Source: Tetrapyrgos nigripes (taxonomy: Eukaryota > Basidiomycota > Agaricomycetes > Agaricales > Campanellaceae). Taken from it: 64,000 nt of DNA. Positions 10,990 through 21,962 of this stretch are shown here, piece after piece. A program made the position numbers and the translations under genes. The notes under the pieces were generated by a model. That model saw only the letters and a list, made by a program, of their open reading frames with translations. It did not search any database and was not told the origin of the DNA. Location of the stretch: the NCBI GenBank assembly GCA_013368315.1, contig JAACJM010000156.1:62001-126000 (forward strand), given 5' to 3'. Each line of letters opens with the position of its first letter. Position 1 is the stretch's first letter.

Positions 10990-11640
10990 ATTTTGTCCCA
11001 TGAACACTTCAGTGCAGAAAATTCCCTAGCAGAAACCAAACAAGTTGTCCAAAGAAAACTCAATCTTACTGACGGCATGTCTATACATCTTGCACAACAC
11101 CGTGGCAAACAAATTATCAAGCTCGAAGAAGGTATGACTGGATCCTCTCACTCAGCACAGAGCTAAATGAGTGAGGGAAGAAGAAGATTTTGATGCTTTC
11201 TGCCTTGCAGTGCGCAGGTCGGGTTTTGTGGAAGTTGAGGTCACTGTTTTATTGGTGCATCAAACCTCCCATTCCTGCCTGCCATTTGTTGAAACCCTTT
11301 TCAGAGCACCAGCTCTGGCATTCCCACTCAACGAGTTACCAGTGGCTTGAACTATTGGCTGTATGACCCCAATACCCAGAGCTGGAAGTATGGGGCAACT
11401 ACCTTGACTGCCCAGAAGCACTGTGACCAGATCAATAGTCAGTGCAAAACCAACTATGAAGTTGTCATTTATGTGGAATCTGATGATATATTTGCAACCA
11501 GTGAGCATTGTGTCTCTTCAATTGGTATATTCTACTTACATACCTGTTATCAGAACGATTTGCACATGCTCTACTTCATGCCCAAAACCTTGCAATCCCA
11601 GCTGTGCAATGCCGTTCTTCTTGTGTGTTAATGGATCCCA
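10990..11640 (+). pseudogene. unrecognised multi-exon gene fragment, left-arm copy
   Basis: Two exon-like pieces flank a probable intron beginning GTATGACT near 11,133. The joined translation (T-D-G-M-S-I-H-L-A, then D-F-D-A-F-C-L-A-V-R-R-S and V-E-V-E-V-T-V) resembles a small ubiquitin/PB1-like beta-grasp fold, though I cannot name it. A second frame, 11,347-11,631, encodes a 94-residue peptide beginning N-Y-W-L-Y-D-P-N-T-Q, which is kept in the mirror copy with few changes. Conservation between arms alone does not prove selection. Function unknown. Confidence 0.35.
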
Positions 11641-12053
11641 ATTGTGAAAAGGCCATCATATTCACCGAGAACTATGTCATCTCGGTACTTGTTCCCAAGC
11701 AACTGTGCTCAATGCCACATGCTATCTGCATCTCGCTATTGCATTTGGTGTCCAATTTTGAGAAGAGCGCTTTGGCTTTCTTCTGGCAATCACTAATCCT
11801 GCATCAAAGTTGTTGTGTACATGCTGTCTCAATGTTTTGTTGTTTTCACTCTGATTTGAAGTAATCAATGTTATGGATGTATATGATGCATGATACATGG
11901 TAAGATGGTAACTTCTTCACATGGTTATTGCTATGGGTATGAGAAGGCGATGTGAGATGCAGATGAAGAGGGACACGGGACGGTGAGACACAGTGAGAGA
12001 GAGGCACGTGAGGAGACAGTCAGGCCAATGAAATTGTCTTTTCAGCTTGTTCT

Positions 12054-13374
12054 CTAGCTGATTGCTGCTCCAAAGCCCTTGCCTCCAGCTGTAAGGAGTG
12101 AAGACAGGACCCAGACTAGCCTGTCAAATGCACCTGATAAGCTACGCTGAGCAGAAGGCTTCTGGCACATTCTAAGAGAGCTGAAGGGTGTTTCGGAGTT
12201 CAGAGAGGAGCCAGGGGAGCCACGAGGAGGTGCAGACCAGCCAAGGCATCGCCACATTCTTAGTTGCATTAACCCTCAGTGACCTGTCCCAGCACTTCCC
12301 AAGTCGTTTAGAAATGGTGCCCTTACGCATGTCTCAGGTTTGGGACCTGGCAGCTACCACTGGCCTCAAAACAAGGATCCGGAGTATTTGACTGATATTC
12401 GTATCACGCTGGGATGGGACTTTGATGAAGCCTAGCTGGACTCTTGGTTGGGGAAGGAATAATGATATATAAGAGGGTGGTAGAGAATGCAAAGACATAT
12501 GCTCTGAAACATTGCTATTCTGAGGGCTTGTTTGGTCTACTTTGAGGATTTTTTGGGTGACCAAGAATGGATACAGAATAGATGGAATGAGGATGATCTG
12601 AAGCATATGCGGTGGTCTGTAATGGAGTATGTGACTTGTTGGATGTGTTTGGATCTCTCAGTGAGTTGCGGTGGCGTCTCTTCATGATCGTAATCTGATT
12701 TTTTTTTTCTGTCAGGCTTTGCAAACTTGGTAGATGAAGTCTTGGAGTCCTTGTTTGAAGTCAGTGTATAGTAAAGATCTTTTTGAAGACAGTTACTCAT
12801 ACAGAGACCCTGAAGACATACATGCCAAGTTGTTTTCAGCTGGATTGAAATGCTTCAGGCTTCATTAGTGAAGTCTATTGGGGCTAGGAATCTGCTGATG
12901 GGTGCAGCTTGGCACTGGTCTCAGTGGTTTGGGCATTGACATACATGCAGATTTTTATTCTGGAATTTTTTTCCAACGTTTGGGACCTTCTCTACCTAGT
13001 TTCCAAGGTTGTTATCAATGACGGACACGAGTCCAACTGCCCCAGTCCCTGTAGATGTTCGCCAGCTCATCAATCTCCCAGGACCAAGACATATGACACC
13101 AGCTGTTTCTCGTTGGGTTGGTACCTGTCTGACATCATTATTGGGGTTTCCTGGAGCTGAGAACTCGTTGGTTGGTGGTTATGGTGTCGTCGACACCGCG
13201 TGTGTAGCATTGGAGGCTTGCATATCCCAACCGGGTACGCTTTTTGTCATTTTTTATAGCTTATCGCAACTGACTCTGGGTCCTGGGGCTTGTCAGGTTG
13301 TATTTCCTCTTCCAGGTGGCCGTCTGTCTCGACCGGCACATCATCTTCGATTTCACAATGCTTTAGGTCACTGA
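12054..13374 (+). other. unrecognised coding-like segments, left arm inner part
   Basis: Several short open frames are shared with the mirror segment. On the plus strand 13,018-13,374 encodes a Pro/Gly/Leu-rich peptide (starting M-T-D-T-S-P-T-A-P-V-P), probably with an intron near 13,235-13,290. On the minus strand 12,054-12,606 has two frames. I do not recognise any family, and stops interrupt every longer path. Confidence 0.3.
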
Positions 13375-13453
13375 GTCACTGAGATCGTCTAAAGTTGTAC
13401 AATTTCAACATGACATGATGAGAAGATAGGAGAATGGGCCTTGGGACTGTTTT

Positions 13454-13519
13454 CTCCGTACATTCTGCATGTCATGTACTATCGTTCGTCTCATCTGACC
13501 TCAATCATGTTCTTGTTTC
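13454..13519. other. 66-bp spacer at the palindrome centre
   Basis: This is the non-repeated sequence between the two arms. It lacks an obvious hairpin or motif. A non-palindromic spacer like this separates the arms of inverted duplications and lowers the chance of perfect cruciform formation. Confidence 0.85.
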
Positions 13520-13580
13520 AAAACAGTCCCAAGGCCCATTCTCCTATCTTCTTATCATGTCATGTTGAAATTGCGCGACT

Positions 13581-14932
13581 TTAGACTATCTTGGTGACCC
13601 AGTGACCCAAAGCATTGTGAAATCGAAGATGATTTGCCGGTCGAGACAGACAGCCACCTGGAAGAGGAAATACAGCCCGACAAGCCCCAGGACCCAGAGT
13701 CAGTTGCGATAAGCTATAAAGAATTAAAAAAAGCGTACCCAGTTGGGATATGCAAGCCTCCAATGCTACACACAGTGTCGACGACACCATAACCACCAAC
13801 CAACGAGTTCTCAGCTCCAGGAAACCCCAATAATGATGTCAGAAACGTACCAACCCAACGAGAAACAGCCGGTGTCATATGTCTTGGTTCTGGGAGATTG
13901 ATGAGCTGGCAGGTATTGATCGTTCGGAACGTCTTAGGTAGAGAAGGGCCCAAACATTGAAAAAAAATTCCAGAATAAAAATCTGCATGTACCTCAATGC
14001 CCAAACCACTGAGACCAGTGCCAAGCTGCACCCATCAGCAGATTCCTAGCCCCAATAGACTTCACTAATGAAGCCTGAAGCATTTCAATCCAGCTGAAAA
14101 CAACTTGGCATGTATGTCTTCAGGGTCTCTGTATGAGTAACTGTCTTCAAAAAGATCTTTACTATACACTGACTTCAAACAGGGACTCCAAGACTTCATC
14201 TACCAAGTTTGCAAAGCCTGACAGAAAAAAAAAATCAGGTTATGATCATGAAGAGACGCCACTGCAACTCACTGAGAGATCCAAACACTCCTTCCTCAAT
14301 TCCCACATCCAACAAGTCACATACTCCATTACAGACCACCGCATATGCTTCAGATCAATCCTCAACAATCTATCATCCTCATTTCATCTATTCTGTATCC
14401 ATTCTTGGTCACCCAAAAAATCCTCAAAGTAGACCGAACAAGCCCTCAGAATAGCAATGTTTCAGAGCCTACATCTTTGCATTCTCTACCACCCTCTTAT
14501 ATATCATTATTCCTTCCCCAACCAAGAGTCCAGCTAGGCTTTGTCAAAGTCCCATCCCGGCATGATACGAATATCAGTCAAATACTCCGGATCCTTGTTT
14601 TGAGGCCAGTGGTAGCTGCCAGGTCCCAAACCTGAGACATGCATAAGGGCACCATTTCTAAACGACTTGGGAAGTGCTGGGACAGGTCACTGAGGGTTAA
14701 TGCAACTAAGAATGCGGCGATGCCTTTCATTTGGCGATGCCTTGGCTGGTCTGCACCTCCTCATGGCTCCCCTGGCTCCTCTCTGAACTCCGAAACACCC
14801 TTCAGCTCTCTTAGAATGTGCCAGAAGCCTTCTGCTCAGCGTAGCTTATCAGGTGCATTTGACAGGCTAGTCTGGGTCCTGTCTTCACTCCTTACAGCTG
14901 GAGGCAAGGGCTTTGGAGCAGCAATCAGCTAG
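13581..14932 (-). other. unrecognised coding-like segments, right arm inner part
   Basis: Mirror of 12,054-13,374 with substitutions and two small extra blocks (18 bp near 14,290 and about 15 bp near 14,360) that the left arm lacks. No family recognised. Confidence 0.3.
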
Positions 14933-15283
14933 AGAACAAGCTGAAAAGACCATTTCATTGGCCTGACTGTCTCCTCGCGTGCCTCTCTCTCACTGTGTCT
15001 CACTGTCCCATGTCCCTCTTCATCTGCATCTCACATCACCTTCTCATACCCATAGCAATAACCACACAAAGAAGTTACCATCTTACCATGTATCATGCAT
15101 CATATACATCCATAACATTGATTACTTCAAATCAGAGCGAAAACAACAAAACATTGAGACAGCATGTACACAACAACTTTGATGCAGGATTAGTGATTGC
15201 CAGAAGAAAGCCAAAGCACTCTTCTCAAAATTGGACACCAAATGCAATAGCGAGATACAGATAGTGTGTGGCATTGAGCATGG

Positions 15284-15994
15284 TTACTTGGGAACAAGTA
15301 CCGAGATGAAATAGTTCTTGGTGAATATGATGACCCTTTGATGATTGGGATCCATTAACATGCAAGAGGAACAATGCAGACTTACAACCATGGCATTGCA
15401 CAGCTGGGATTGCGAGGTTTTGGGCATGAAGTAGAGCATGTGCAAATCATTCTGATAACAGGTATGTAAGTAGAATATACCAATTGAAGAGACACAATGG
15501 TCACCAGTTGCAAATATATCATCAGATTCCACATAAACAACGACTTCATAGTTGGTTTTGCACTGACTATTGATCTGGTCGCAGTGCTTCTGGGCAGTTG
15601 AGGTAGTTGCCCCATACTTCCAGGTCTGGGTATTGGGGTCATACAGCCAATAGTTCAAGTCACTGGTAACTCATTGAGTGGGAATGCCAGAGCTGGTGCT
15701 CTGAAAAGGATTTAAACAAATGGCAGGCATGAATGGGAGGTTTGACTGATAAAAGAGTGACTTCAACTTCCACAAAACCCGACCTGTGCGCTGCAAGGCA
15801 GAAAGCATCGAAATCTTCTTCTTCACTCACTCATTTATCTCTGTGCTGAGTGAGAGGATCTGGTCATACCTTCTTCGAGCTCAATAATTCATTCACCACA
15901 GTGTTGTGCAAGATGTATAGACACGCTGTCAGCAAGATTGAGTTTTCTTCGGACAACTTGTTTGGTTTCTGCTAGGGAATTTTCTGTGCTGAAG
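15284..15994 (-). pseudogene. unrecognised multi-exon gene fragment, right-arm copy
   Basis: Mirror of 10,990-11,640. The 124-codon frame 15,284-15,658 begins with the same N-Y-W-L-Y-D-P-N-T-Q peptide. The beta-grasp-like exons lie upstream at about 15,760-15,990, where the copy is interrupted by a solo-LTR-like insertion at 15,996-16,225. Function unknown. Confidence 0.35.
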
Positions 15995-15995
15995 T

Positions 15996-16225
15996 TGTTA
16001 GAAATTGAAGTGCACGTTCTTGTCTCTTATTCGCTCCCTTGACTCACAGACTGTGGCGCACTGTGGCGCAAGCTTATTTCGCGTCCGGACAGTGCGGACA
16101 TCCTATTTATTTCAGACTTACATACTGACATCTTGCTTGTGGCAAGATGTCTTATATACCTTTGTTTTACATCTCGCACCTCAGCGTTCATCCTTCTGCG
16201 CTGAGACTTACCGTCTATTCTATTC
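15996..16225. mobile_element. solo-LTR-like insertion, 230 bp, right arm only
   Basis: The right arm carries 230 bp absent from the left arm (left-arm empty site near 11,010). The insert starts TGTTAGAAATTG, a start often seen in Copia-type LTRs, and is flanked by GAAGT at 15,991-15,995 and 16,226-16,230, a 5-bp duplication. The far end reads TCTATTC rather than the canonical CA, so the end may have mutated. It contains a TATATA-like box near 16,150. Interpretation as a solo LTR is inferred. Confidence 0.6.
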
Positions 16226-16794
16226 GAAGTGTTCATGGGACAAAATGAATTAGAAGTATAGTAATGTACTGTTAAGTAGTCTATCAAATGTTTTGCCTGG
16301 GGCTAGGTAGCTGAAGATAGAGTCGAAGGATTGTTTCTGTTGTCGAGCATTGCCCTCCATGGCATCAGTCATCGTGTCAGGGAGGAAAGAGCAGGGACAC
16401 CAACAGAGACAAATAGTGCTGTGCTTCCACCATTCCTCTCTTCCTGTCTCTTCTATGTATGAGTCTAGTCTATCTCATTGCGAAACTCACATCCTGGAGT
16501 AATTTCTCTGCTCGCCAGCAAACCAAATGCGACGACTTTTCCATTCACATCCTTCAACTTCACTGCACGAGACCCAACTCTCTTTCCAAAATGCACTAGT
16601 CCATCGCAAGCTACTTCCACATCCATGTCTACATTTTCATCCACACAATGACAAAAATGTCAAATGGAAAAGCAACAAAACACCCCCAACCATCCCTCCC
16701 TGTACCCACTCGTCCATGTCCTGGTCCAGGTCCAACAACCCTTCCTGTTTCTCCCCACCCCCCAAACTCCACTCCCTGGTCTCGACTTTTTAGT

Positions 16795-17480
16795 ATGAGA
16801 ATGGTTATGATGGGTATGAAGGACAAGCAGACGATAGAGACAATGGGGAGGATGGGGACTAGGACGGGGATACAGATGGGGATGAGGATGATTATGTGGA
16901 CAGGGATGACTGGGGGTACACGTATGGGTATGGTGTACACATACCCATACCCAGAGCAATGCTTTCGGATTTCAGAATGTCTAGGGAGGAGGTTACGTAT
17001 AGAGGCAAGGGGAAGGAGAAGAAAGAATAAGGACGGGGAATACAGGAAGGTTGGAATATACTGGTGAGTTTTAAGTTTAGTTTGCGATGGTTGGGGTTTG
17101 GTTTCTAATTACTGATGTTCTTATAGAGTTTTCCATCTTAGACCAACCTCACTATCAAGGATGTGCACTGTAAGGGCAATGACGAGTCCTATTTCTTCAT
17201 GGGCGTTTGGCCCTGCCAGACTTTTGCAGATTTTTTGGGACACTCTGGGTGCCCATTGCAGTCCCTTCATCTAGTGCACCAGATTTCTCTGGCCAATGAA
17301 GACTTCATAGCACTCCTCATGCTCAACACATCTTTGGTCGAGCTTCAAATTAAGGAAATATGTCATGCAGAGTACAACTTTGCACAATGCCCAACTGCAA
17401 ACAGTACTATCTTCAAGTTCAAGGATATCATTAATATTACCCCAAAACTGCTCACCCTCAACAGTACCATTTTCTGATTT
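16795..17480 (+). pseudogene. F-box-associated LRR protein fragment, right-arm copy
   Basis: Mirror copy of the fragment at 9871-10,440, here uninterrupted by the hAT element. The acidic stretch lies at 16,795-16,930, the S-D-F-R-M-S-R-E-E-V segment at 16,960-17,000, a GT-AG-type intron follows near 17,063, and the LRR segment is at 17,150-17,360. The reading continues past the hAT target site (I-K-E-I-C-H-A-E-Y) to a stop near 17,477. Stops in the acidic stretch mark it as a pseudogene. Confidence 0.5.
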
Positions 17481-17611
17481 CAAGGGTATCATCACCCCAA
17501 CATTGTTCACAGCTCTTCATCCATACAAGCACAGTGGACTTGCTTTATCCTGTCTTTGGGCAGGACGCTCCGGGAAGATCTGGAGCAGAGAATTTGGCAT
17601 TTGGAGAGGGC

Positions 17612-18142
17612 ACAAATGCCTCCAACATATATCTATACGTCAACCACCATTGCTTTCCTTTACCCTCCATCTTTCCATCAGAAAGTGTGTACACTTTCTC
17701 CTTATGCGTAACCAACTTCGTCCCATTCTTCTCGTTGACAGTAATCATATGATACAATGTCAGCAACACAAAACTGATGGAACCACTCTCGCATTCTACT
17801 GTGGTGCGTATTTGAGGCATTGAAGGGATAAAGCTGAACTTCCAGGGTATACCAAGGTCAGAGGTGATATTACCAATGATATCGTTTGGTAATGCAGGAG
17901 TGGTAGTCATCCAGCGGTCAACTTTGGGGTCATGCGAGGGTACGGCGGTAGCTGAGAGGATTTCTGTTGGGTTCCCGCCTCCGAGGTAGTGCAGGCAGTT
18001 CAGGATACAATATTTCAAGCGGAGAGAATAAAATGAAGACGAAAAACAACACTCACAACCCATATCCATGAACGACCTTCTTCGCAAAAGCTTCTGCGCG
18101 TTTGAGATCTCTCGCAGCAACAGCACACACGACGACTTCTGA
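17612..18142 (-). pseudogene. Gfo/Idh/MocA oxidoreductase relic, right-arm copy
   Basis: Mirror copy of the relic at 7866-8424, with the same two pieces and the same missing centre. It differs by a few substitutions (for example Y to C in the first beta-strand, and changes around the sheet that reads N-F-G-L-P-M in the left copy). An open frame of 248 codons (17,545-18,291) runs through the C-terminal piece, but its upstream part reads the first piece in the wrong frame. It is a broken copy. Confidence 0.78.
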
Positions 18143-18628
18143 CGCAGATGCATCTTACAGTGGACGCGTTGGAAACGCGACTGCGTCAAGCCACTGACGC
18201 GCCTGCATCCTATTCTGACTCTGGAAATATGATATATCTGCAGACCTATCTGAACTCTGGATAGATGGTCCATTTGGACTCCTATCTGCACCCATATCTG
18301 TGCCTCAGATATACGGGATTTCTGGACATGTATCCGGAGCTTTAAAAGGTTATCTTTCTTTTGTTCGAATAGCTATACAAAATTAGGCATCTTTTTGTGC
18401 ATCTTTACATAGATTACATGTGCTATCTTTTTTTTTACCTATCAAGTGTAATTAGGGGTTTCCAGATGTACGTTCTTTCTGTACAAATATTTAGAGTCAA
18501 AATATAGCATTTATTTGTATATATATCTGAACTCCAAATACATCCTACTTCTGTACACCTACCTGCTCAGCTATCTGTCGATCCAATAGAAACGTACTTC
18601 CGGCGTGTCCCTCCGGTCGGAGTTGGGG

Positions 18629-19207
18629 ACTTCCCCAAATGCGGCAGTAAGTTCCCAGCCCGCCTCAACGCAGACTTCGTCGTGGATTTTCGCGAAGTCA
18701 ACATGCCGCTGATGTTGGCCCTCCAAGGCAGCCATTTTCGGGGTTTTTGTTGGTCCTGTGGTATGCGCTCTGGCAGTATTTCACTCTCTAGTCCGAAAAG
18801 CACTAGGAAAAACCTCTGGAAATTTGGAAAACAAATGTACATGCGCACATACGAGTTGTCCGCAAACTTCCCCCATTTTGCATGACGTACCATAGGCACT
18901 GGTATTGAGTGCTTAATATATACATACATACATGCTGAGATGCATTAATATGTAGTAGTAAAGTACTAAGCATTAAGCATGACATTTGATAGTGGAATTC
19001 CGTGGCATTTCTAGCCTCGAATCCTCGCAGAACATCGTTAAAACATATCCTCAGACATAAAGATACAGAGATTGCGCAGAAAATGTCCGAAAATGTCTCT
19101 CTTTACTGCTTGAATTACGCGTGGAAGTCCGGTGGAGGACTACGTGAAAATCCACAAAGTCCGCGTTCAAGAGGCGGCCTGGGAACTTACTGCCGCATTT
19201 GGGGAAG
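18629..19207. mobile_element. inverted-repeat element, about 580 bp with 67-bp termini
   Basis: The left terminus 18,629-18,695 starts ACTTCCCCAAATGCGGCAGT. The right terminus 19,141-19,207 is its imperfect reverse complement (small indels around TCAACGCAGAC against TTGAACGCGGAC). The interior is non-coding. The left end sits 11 bp outside the palindrome edge. This is a MITE-like or solo fold-back structure; I found no convincing target duplication. Confidence 0.65.
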
Positions 19208-19880
19208 TTTTCACGTGAGGTGTTTTAGCCAAGGGTCTTACTGGGTAAGTCCGATACGGCTACGTCATTGTGTACATCTACTTTGGCTGCAAGCATCTCC
19301 ACGCCAGCTTGATCGGGTACAGTCAATACGCTTCGCTTTTCTGTTAGCAGTTAAGCGCATACCGCAAACGAGTACCCATCCATCACTACCGGCAGCTCCC
19401 CATGAGCAAATACTAGATCCTGTGCTGGTCAGATGCTTTTGGGATGGTTTTTGCCCTTACCACTCACTAGTCTACGCTACAGTGTCACTTATGTCGCCTA
19501 CCGAGTTTTCTACGAGGAAAATGTGGGCCACCGCTGTGCGTGGCACGAGAAACGAGGCCCAAATTTAGTGATTGGCGGGAATTGCGAGCCAATCAGGAGG
19601 TAGATATGATGACCATAGCCACGCGCAGAAGCGACATGTGTAAGAAGCATCACACAAAAGTACGTCCTATTATAATCACATTCTGAGCATTATAACAGAC
19701 CATGGTCTGATGCAATTATATTAGAATCATCAAAATTCAGTTAGAATCCAGATGCAATGTGGATAGAACTGGGCTGAGATATTTGCAGCCGTTAGAATAG
19801 ACTGTCATTTTGTGTGATGCAAGTCCTTGTAACCTTCCAATGACATCGCCCAGCTGTCGAATGGCACATTCAATGATTCA

Positions 19881-20623
19881 ATGGTTTCGCGCTATATCAT
19901 AGTATCCGCGAAGCTTTTGCTCCCTGCATTGCGTGCTGTGGCTGAAAACAATAAAGGGCACAAAGCCCGGGTTGTTAGCACTACATCCTTTGCAACTGAG
20001 TTTGTCTTCAAAGCCGATTACGAAGCCTACAGAGATGGCCCTACTCGACGCAAAGCTGGTGTGGTTACTCTGTACTATCAGAGCAAGTTTGTATGTGTCT
20101 CGTCTGTCTTCAGCTTGTATCAAAACTGACCTTTGCCCACAGTTGAACCTGGTATACGCAACTGAATTCGCAAGACGATTTGAGAATGAGGGAATTGTTT
20201 CTTCCTGCGTTAATCCTGGTGGAATCTCTTATCCTCCTGCCCCAAGTGCTACTGATTAATCTCTCATCAGGGAACCTCACGACGGATTTGCAAAGAACCC
20301 TCAAGGGCTTCAAGCGTTGGCTAATTGTATGTTGCATTTCTACTTGTTGTTCCTTGAATCTAAGAGGTCCCAGTTTCGCATCCTTCATCCAGCGCCGTAC
20401 AGTGCGTTGACCCAACTCTACGCAGCCACATCAGAGGATGCAGATGATCACAATGGAGCCGTGCGTGCGGATATCTTCGATGGCGAGTTTCTCCTGCTAA
20501 TGATAATTGATTCCACAGTATTTTGTTCCATGGGCACGTAAACAGAAGCTTCCTCCCGCATCTCAAGACCCAGAAATAGGCAAGGAACTTTGGAATTGGC
20601 TTGAAGACCAGGTCAAGAAGTAG
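19881..20623 (+). pseudogene. short-chain dehydrogenase/reductase relic (WWOX/retinol-dehydrogenase-like)
   Basis: The pieces follow the order of a fungal SDR. First comes a helix ending K-L-L-L-P-A-L-R-A-V-A. Then R-V-V-S-T-T-S-F-A replaces the usual strand with the catalytic Ser, and L-Y-Y-Q-S-K-F carries the Y-x-x-x-K active-site pair. An intron (about 20,090-20,142) leads to N-L-V-Y-A-T-E-F-A-R-R-F, S-C-V-N-P-G, L-T-T-D-L-Q-R-T and L-T-Q-L-Y-A-A-T-S. The last exon (20,521-20,623) reads F-V-P-W-A-R and ends at a TAG. The N-terminal Rossmann motif (TGxxxGIG) is missing and at least two frame changes occur (near 20,250 and 20,330). It is a truncated pseudogene. In this superfamily the enzyme would reduce or oxidise small carbonyls or alcohols with NAD(P). 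Confidence 0.8.
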
Positions 20624-20689
20624 GAAACTGCGATGTCAGACAGGTGGACGCGTATTGGGCCAGCCGATACTCCAGTATACTGTACCATT

Positions 20690-20890
20690 TCGATCGTCAG
20701 GGGGGTGTGACCGTGACTGCGCAAACGAAATAAAATTTTCGTCAATCGCTAGTGGGACCTGTGACCACCACAGATTTTCCGCTGAAGGCGACGAAAATTT
20801 CCTTTTTTAGGCATAAATCCAGGTTTCACCGCCTGGACAATTCATCAATGGCCTTTGTGACCTGTGACTGGCCCAAAAATTTCGTTGTGT
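20690..20890. repeat. cluster of GTGACC/GTGACTG motifs; candidate left end of the Plavaka transposon
   Basis: Within 200 bp the motif occurs as TGTGACCGTGACTG, CCTGTGACCACC and TGTGACCTGTGACTGGCCC. The last block ends GGCCCAAAAATTT (20,869-20,883), and its inverted counterpart AATTTTTGGGCC with CTGTGACCTGTGACC is at 29,165-29,193. Inverted blocks of this kind on either side of three genes suggest transposon termini with subterminal repeats, but I could not fix the exact ends or a target duplication. Confidence 0.4.
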
Positions 20891-20969
20891 TTTAAAAGAG
20901 TTTTACAAAAATCTAATCATCGCCGTAAGTTACGCCGTGAATTTCTTATTCCCTCTCTCTTATATCCAT

Positions 20970-21060
20970 CGCGCAGGACCCCAGGGGTGTCCATTGCTTT
21001 CCCTCGTCATCCTCCATGGATAAATTTCTCGCGCAGGACCCCAGGGCTGTCCATTGCTTA
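20970..21060. repeat. direct repeat, 60-bp period
   Basis: CGCGCAGGACCCCAGGG(G/C)TGTCCATTGCT occurs at 20,970 and again at 21,030. Non-coding. Confidence 0.8.
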
Positions 21061-21228
21061 TACTCCGTTCATGATTTTCCCCTATCTGTTTCTGATTATT
21101 CCCCTACCTTAATATATTGACATTTATCTCTATAGTACCCTAGATCAGTCTCCTTTGTTTCATTCCCTGATTCGTGTATACTTATACCTGAGAGCCTCAT
21201 TCCCACTGACTTTCACACTTTCATTTCC

Positions 21229-21344
21229 CCTCACGAGTCTCTCGGGTATGTCATTTATCTCTCCTGGTCCTTTCATTTTCCCTCACGAGTCTCTCGGGTA
21301 TGTCATTTATCTCTCCTGGTCCTTTCATTTTCCCTCACGAGTCT
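21229..21344. repeat. tandem repeat, 52-bp unit, about 2.2 copies
   Basis: The unit begins CCTCACGAGTCT and recurs at 21,229, 21,281 and 21,333, followed by CTCGGGTATGTCATTTATCT in the first two copies. Pyrimidine-rich and non-coding. Confidence 0.9.
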
Positions 21345-21962
21345 ATCAGTGGTTATCAGTAGATTTTGCATCACCCACCCTCCACTCCCATATCTATATT
21401 ATGTACTATAGCGTTGCCGCATCAGCAAAATACTGGGTCCTTCTATTCCTTCTATGGCTAGACATATAGAAGGATTAGAAGGATAGAAGATGTTCTATCA
21501 GTAGAGGTACATGACTATCCAATAGACTACCTTCTATTTCACTAGAACAAACTTTTCATTGTGATAGACATAGATATAGAAAGGCCAATAGATACAAGTT
21601 GAAAGAGTATTAGAAAGACAGAGAATGCGAGGGCGACGTATACTGACTGATCCGCCTGATGTAATCTCATGTACCTGACACCCGACAGTAGCAGCCACTA
21701 TGCAACCACCATACAGAACGGTGCTAAACAGTTGCAAGCAACATGGAACTTATGGCACATAGATACGCAATCTGCAAGAAGCTCGTCAGTCAATATCATC
21801 TGCCCTGCCTATGACAATTAAAACAAATCTCAATCAGGGCTACTCACGAAATTGGTATATCAAGGACCGGCGGTGAACGACGAGGGCCTGTTGTTGCTTA
21901 AGACATTTCAGCTCAAATATATATATGGAAAGATGTATTTACGCACCTGCATTGAGAAGCCC

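Larger units (their letters stand above)
7397..13453 (+). repeat. left arm of giant palindrome
   Basis: This arm matches the reverse complement of 13,520-18,618 nearly throughout. The inner edge is sharp: the left arm ends ...TTGGGACTGTTTT at 13,453 and the right arm begins AAAACAGTCCCAA at 13,520. The outer edge lies near 7397, where GATCGGTGGGACACG matches GACCGGAGGGACACG in the reverse complement near 18,618. The left arm is longer because a hAT element (8700-9862) inserted after the duplication. The arms differ by scattered substitutions and small indels (for example an 18-bp gap near 12,650), so this is not an exact copy. Gene fragments inside are listed separately. Confidence 0.93.
13520..18618 (-). 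repeat. right arm of giant palindrome
   Basis: Reverse-complement partner of 7397-13,453. It lacks the hAT insertion and instead carries a 230-bp solo-LTR-like insertion at 15,996-16,225 that the left arm lacks. Many of the differences between arms near the centre are C/T or G/A transitions, several at CpG (for example CGCG in this arm against TGTA in the other, about 13,571-13,575 against 13,397-13,401). The outer end directly adjoins a separate short inverted-repeat element at 18,629. Confidence 0.93.

Noticed and set aside
7397..18618. Palindrome as assembly artefact
   Set aside because: The arms differ by many substitutions, indels, and by arm-specific insertions with target duplications, which a mis-assembly of one locus would not create. 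It still deserves long-read proof.
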